From a virus, in the IMG/VR virus record IMGVR_UViG_3300043466_000459, positions 1 through 24,494 of that record: DNA of 24,494 bases; one strand, 5' to 3'. The position numbers and the translations under genes are program-made. Below, piece by piece: positions 22,685-24,494 of the stretch (positions are counted from its first letter, which is position 1; every line of letters starts with the position of its first letter). Below the pieces are notes generated by a model. That model worked only from the letters and a program-made list of their open reading frames with translations. It did no database searches and was not told where the DNA came from.

Positions 22685-22749
22685 TAAAGTGTTATTTAGC
22701 ACACTTTATTGTACTTAAAAGTGCTTTATGAGGGATATTACACACTTTA
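22685..22749 (+). repeat. Cluster of AAAGTG/CACTTT half-sites
   Basis: TAAAGTGT (22685-22692) and ACACTTTA (22701-22708) form an 8-bp perfect inverted repeat with an 8-base spacer. AAAGTG recurs at 22718-22723, and ACACTTTA again at 22742-22749. Four copies in 65 bp suggest binding sites of a protein, for example the small terminase, an HTH regulator or an initiator. Confidence 0.45.
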
Positions 22750-22822
22750 ATATGCATTTCGTGTAAAATAATCTACATCAATTCGAAGCACAGCCGAATT
22801 AACTGCATGAATTTTTCTAAAA

Positions 22823-22884
22823 ATTATACCCGATAACGTATAATCTACGCTAATATCTGCAAATTATACGCATAAGGGTATAAA
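22823..22884 (+). repeat. Two 22-bp TTATAC dyads spaced 40 bp: candidate origin elements
   Basis: ATTATAC-N8-GTATAAT (22823-22844) is followed exactly 40 bp on by ATTATAC-N8-GTATAAA (22863-22884). Each half matches the first six bases of the DnaA box TTATnCACA; TTATACGCA (22864) differs by one base. A DnaA domain IV protein is encoded at 17008. Binding is inferred. Confidence 0.45.
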
Positions 22885-22889
22885 CTAAA

Positions 22890-22913
22890 AGAGCCTCACC
22901 GTTGTGAAGCTCT
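22890..22913 (-). terminator. Hairpin with T-rich tail on the minus strand
   Basis: AGAGC-c-TCAC-cgtt-GTGA-a-GCTCT forms a 9-bp stem with one mismatch. On the minus strand it is followed by TTTTAGTTTAT, which looks like a weak terminator. On the plus strand no T-run follows. It could end a short minus-strand transcript starting near 22955. Confidence 0.35.
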
Positions 22914-22960
22914 AATAGAAAATCAATAATCATTGCTAAACCAAAAGCAAATTCTTAGGC

Positions 22961-22968
22961 CAAAGATA
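22961..22968 (-). promoter_or_regulatory. Minus-strand candidate -7 box
   Basis: The complement reads TATCTTTG, matching TAnnTTTG. No suitable -33 box lies 17-23 bases upstream on that strand. If active, a transcript of about 65-75 bases would run to the hairpin at 22890-22913. Confidence 0.25.
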
Positions 22969-23008
22969 TAGCGCTTAATGCTATGTGAATAAGTATGTTA
23001 ACAAGATG

Positions 23009-23040
23009 TTGAAACGAACTAAGTTAATAGGTTAATTTTG
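23009..23040 (+). promoter_or_regulatory. Bacteroidota-type promoter giving a near-leaderless mRNA
   Basis: TTG (23009-23011), 21 bases, then TAATTTTG (23033-23040) match the -33/-7 consensus. Transcription should start near 23045, which is the A of the VRR-NUC start codon. It probably drives the nuclease, sigma-like and zinc-protein genes. Confidence 0.6.
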
Positions 23041-23044
23041 AGAC

Positions 23045-23398
23045 ATGAAGAATGAGGAAGCCTTAATACAAGAGGCAGTTATTAACTACATTAACGCTCA
23101 ATATCCTCGGCTACTTTACTGTGCTTCAGCTGGTGGTGTTCGCACATCCATGAAGCAAGCTGTAAAGATGAAAAAAACAGGATACGTTAAAGGCTTCCCT
23201 GACATTTTTATTTATCAGGCCAAAGGCTCATTCTTTGGATTAGCAATAGAAATGAAAACAGCTAAGGGTGTTATGAGTCAATCTCAGAAAGACTGGCAAG
23301 CAAAGTTAATTAACAATGGCTACCATGCAGTTACATGCAAGAGCTTTGATGAGGCCAAACAAGTTATAGATGAGTACCTATCACTCAGAAATAAATAA
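23045..23398 (+). CDS. VRR-NUC domain nuclease
   Basis: 117 residues, the usual size of stand-alone viral VRR-NUC proteins. The PD-(D/E)xK core is visible: N-terminal Glu5 and Gln9 helix (EEALIQEAVINYI), GFPD (50-53, Asp53), AIEMK (67-71, Glu69 and Lys71) and Q-x-x-W (Gln81, Trp84) with SQSQKDW. Such nucleases resolve or cut branched DNA; in phages they are linked to replication or packaging. It lies directly after the structured gap, and its 3' end overlaps the sigma-like gene by 29 bases. Confidence 0.85.
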   Translation: MKNEEALIQEAVINYINAQYPRLLYCASAGGVRTSMKQAVKMKKTGYVKGFPDIFIYQAKGSFFGLAIEMKTAKGVMSQSQKDWQAKLINNGYHAVTCKSFDEAKQVIDEYLSLRNK

Positions 23399-23870
23399 GT
23401 GTTATAACGAGTGGCGCAGAGTAGCAGCAACTGTTACGCGCTTAGACTTAGCCGATGAGCTACTGCACGACACGCTGCTTAAGATTTTAGAGAGCGACAA
23501 AGATAAGCTGCAAGATATTCATAACCGAGGCAAGCTCAATAATTACGTTAGCAATGCTATCCGCTTATCTGCACGATGCAGTAACAGCTCATTCAATTAT
23601 ACCCGGTTAAGATTCGAAAAGATACGCAATGATCTGAAAGATGATATTATTGATGATGTAAACAAGAGTGTAGGGATGAGATTAGAGAATGAGCAGTTAG
23701 ACATCTTCATCAGCAGGCTGCCTTACTTTGAGCGTGAGCTATTCTTCTTATACGCATTGGATGACTTCAGCTATCAGGAATTAGCTAAAGAGACCGGTAT
23801 ACCTTTGAACTATCTTTACCGCACAATTAAGAAAGCTAAAACAACACTTAGAAATTCTTTACAAATATGA
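23370..23870 (+). CDS. Sigma-70-family-like factor (ECF size)
   Basis: 166 residues, the size of ECF sigma factors. The N-terminal part (about 10-45; YNEWRRVAATVTRLDLADEL, HDTLLKIL) resembles region 2 with the D-x-x-D/Q-E-x-x-L pattern. Residues about 110-165 resemble region 4: RLPYFERELFFLYALDDFSY, QELAKETGIPLNYLYRTIKK with an HTH at ELAKETGIPLNYLYRTI. It may redirect host RNA polymerase to late or specific phage promoters. Region 2 is divergent, so a terminase-like or RNA polymerase-binding regulator with sigma fold is an alternative. Confidence 0.65.
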   Translation: MSTYHSEINKCYNEWRRVAATVTRLDLADELLHDTLLKILESDKDKLQDIHNRGKLNNYVSNAIRLSARCSNSSFNYTRLRFEKIRNDLKDDIIDDVNKSVGMRLENEQLDIFISRLPYFERELFFLYALDDFSYQELAKETGIPLNYLYRTIKKAKTTLRNSLQI

Positions 23871-24418
23871 TGATAAACAGCACTGACTTCGAAGCTCGCG
23901 TTAAGGTGTGCAAAGAGTGCCCTGTCTATAACAAGCAGTTTGGTACTTGCGGCCCTCCAATTAATGCGATTAACCCATTTAAACGGCCTCATCAAATTGG
24001 TGAGATAACCTTTAAGCCTTGTGGCTGCCCGGTAGATCACTTAGCAAGTTACGCAGCTACTGACTGCCCAGCTAAGCAATGGCCTAAGCTCGATGCTAAA
24101 GATTGGCAGATGCCAACACTTGAACACATCAGAGAGATTCGTAAGCGAGGAAGATTAGAGCCAGGTGAGATGGCTAAGATATTCAAACTCAGAAAAGAAT
24201 ATCTCGGTGTTAGAGATGGCAGAAGCTTTACATCTTGCGCTCCCTGCATGAATGACTTGCTAAACAGATTAGAAAGGCATTTGATGGAAGATTTAGCTAA
24301 GGCTGAACAAGCTCAAGCACTGATAGAATTAACGCAAGTAGAGCTTACTCCTGAGCCAATAACAGAGGTAACTAATACACCACAAAAAAAACGTAGAGCT
24401 AAACGTAAAAAACTATGA
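23867..24418 (+). CDS. Cysteine-rich zinc-binding-like protein
   Basis: 183 residues; the start may be 23867 or the next ATG at 23870. Three Cys clusters occur: CKECP with FGTCG (about 15-28), PCGCPVDHLA with DCPAKQW (about 51-72), and SCAPCMND (about 123-130). They could bind one or two zinc ions. The C-terminus is Lys/Arg-rich (PQKKRRAKRKKL), suggesting nucleic acid binding. A first module like this is common in unnamed proteins of Bacteroidota phages. Function is unknown. It is coupled to the sigma-like gene by overlap. Confidence 0.6.
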   Translation: MMINSTDFEARVKVCKECPVYNKQFGTCGPPINAINPFKRPHQIGEITFKPCGCPVDHLASYAATDCPAKQWPKLDAKDWQMPTLEHIREIRKRGRLEPGEMAKIFKLRKEYLGVRDGRSFTSCAPCMNDLLNRLERHLMEDLAKAEQAQALIELTQVELTPEPITEVTNTPQKKRRAKRKKL

Positions 24419-24494
24419 CACTATTAACAATCTACTTAGTAGGCTTCCTACTGCACTTTGCAATCCTCAGCACTAACATTTACAGACATCAGAG
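24415..24494 (+). CDS. N-terminal part of a small membrane protein (cut by window edge)
   Basis: It starts inside the zinc-protein stop (ATGA) and remains open to the window end. The visible 26 residues are hydrophobic (LLTIYLVGFLLHFAILSTNI) followed by YRHQ, a membrane segment. The gene continues outside the window. No family can be assigned. Confidence 0.5.
   Translation, partial: MTLLTIYLVGFLLHFAILSTNIYRHQ

Larger units (their letters stand above)
22674..23044 (+). other. 371-bp intergenic control/candidate origin region
   Basis: This is the largest gene-free stretch in the window. It holds four AAAGTG/CACTTT half-sites (22685-22749), two 22-bp TTATAC dyads 40 bp apart (22823-22884), a hairpin (22890-22913), a minus-strand -7-like box (22961-22968) and a plus-strand promoter (23009-23040). 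Short ORFs in it lack support. Structure density suggests an origin, operators or packaging recognition rather than spacer. Confidence 0.55.

Noticed and set aside
22728-22766. Short open frames in the 371-bp gap
   Set aside because: Only about 12 residues, no leader signal, and they overlap repeats more likely to be regulatory.
1-24494. tRNA genes, CRISPR arrays, insertion sequences, integrase or attachment sites
   Set aside because: No cloverleaf, regular repeat-spacer pattern, transposase or recombinase motif was seen on reading either strand. Lysogeny can be neither shown nor excluded from this window.

Overview
This window is a 24.5 kb stretch of a tailed double-stranded DNA phage or prophage genome. 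Every convincing gene lies on the + strand, and genes are packed with ATGA-type overlaps. The tape-measure and tail-tip genes suggest a long, flexible siphovirus-like tail. A Bacteroidota host, possibly a flavobacterium-like one, is inferred. Starts rarely have Shine-Dalgarno sequences and are preceded by A-rich or AATAATC leaders. Several gaps carry exact TAnnTTTG boxes, the -7 element of Bacteroidota promoters. The protein repertoire also resembles Bacteroidota phages. DNA is AT-rich by eye.

Layout. 1-7573: tail region, with a partial gene, a gp10-like tail completion protein, two large distal tail/tail-tip proteins, a small membrane protein and the tape measure. 7579-10505: head region, with an XkdF-like prohead protease, scaffold, major capsid protein and probable tail tube. 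10530-13292: unknown protein, a portal fused to an extra C-terminal domain, and a head-tail connector. 13298-14948: lysis cassette, with an L,D-transpeptidase-like lysin, two holin-like proteins, an i-spanin-like protein, and an overlapping lipoprotein that also ends in a membrane segment (u-spanin architecture). 14951-15026: promoter region. 15049-20100: early/replication cluster of small proteins, including an SSB-like protein, a small HTH protein, a stand-alone DnaA domain IV protein, replication-associated proteins, a second HTH protein and a protein ending in the beta-clamp motif QLSLF. A Rho-independent terminator follows at 20126-20151. 20166-22673: unknown protein, metallophosphoesterase and large terminase. 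22674-23044: a structured 371-bp intergenic region with dyads, repeats and promoters, a candidate origin or control region. 23045-24494: VRR-NUC nuclease, sigma-like factor, cysteine-rich zinc-binding-like protein and a truncated membrane protein.

How the parts may work together (inference). No DNA polymerase, helicase or primase is visible here. The replication genes look designed to recruit host machinery: a DnaA-type DNA binder, SSB and a clamp-binding tail. The sigma-like factor could switch on late genes. A motif shared by the scaffold/capsid unit and the stretch just before the packaging genes is a candidate target for it. The most notable points are an in-phase A_AAA_AAG slippery site with immediate off-frame stops at the portal/extra-domain junction, the unusual spanin pair, the paired 22-bp dyads 40 bp apart beside the terminase gene, and head/tail genes in an order unlike the usual terminase-portal-capsid-tail order. 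No small terminase, integrase, tRNA or CRISPR array was recognised.
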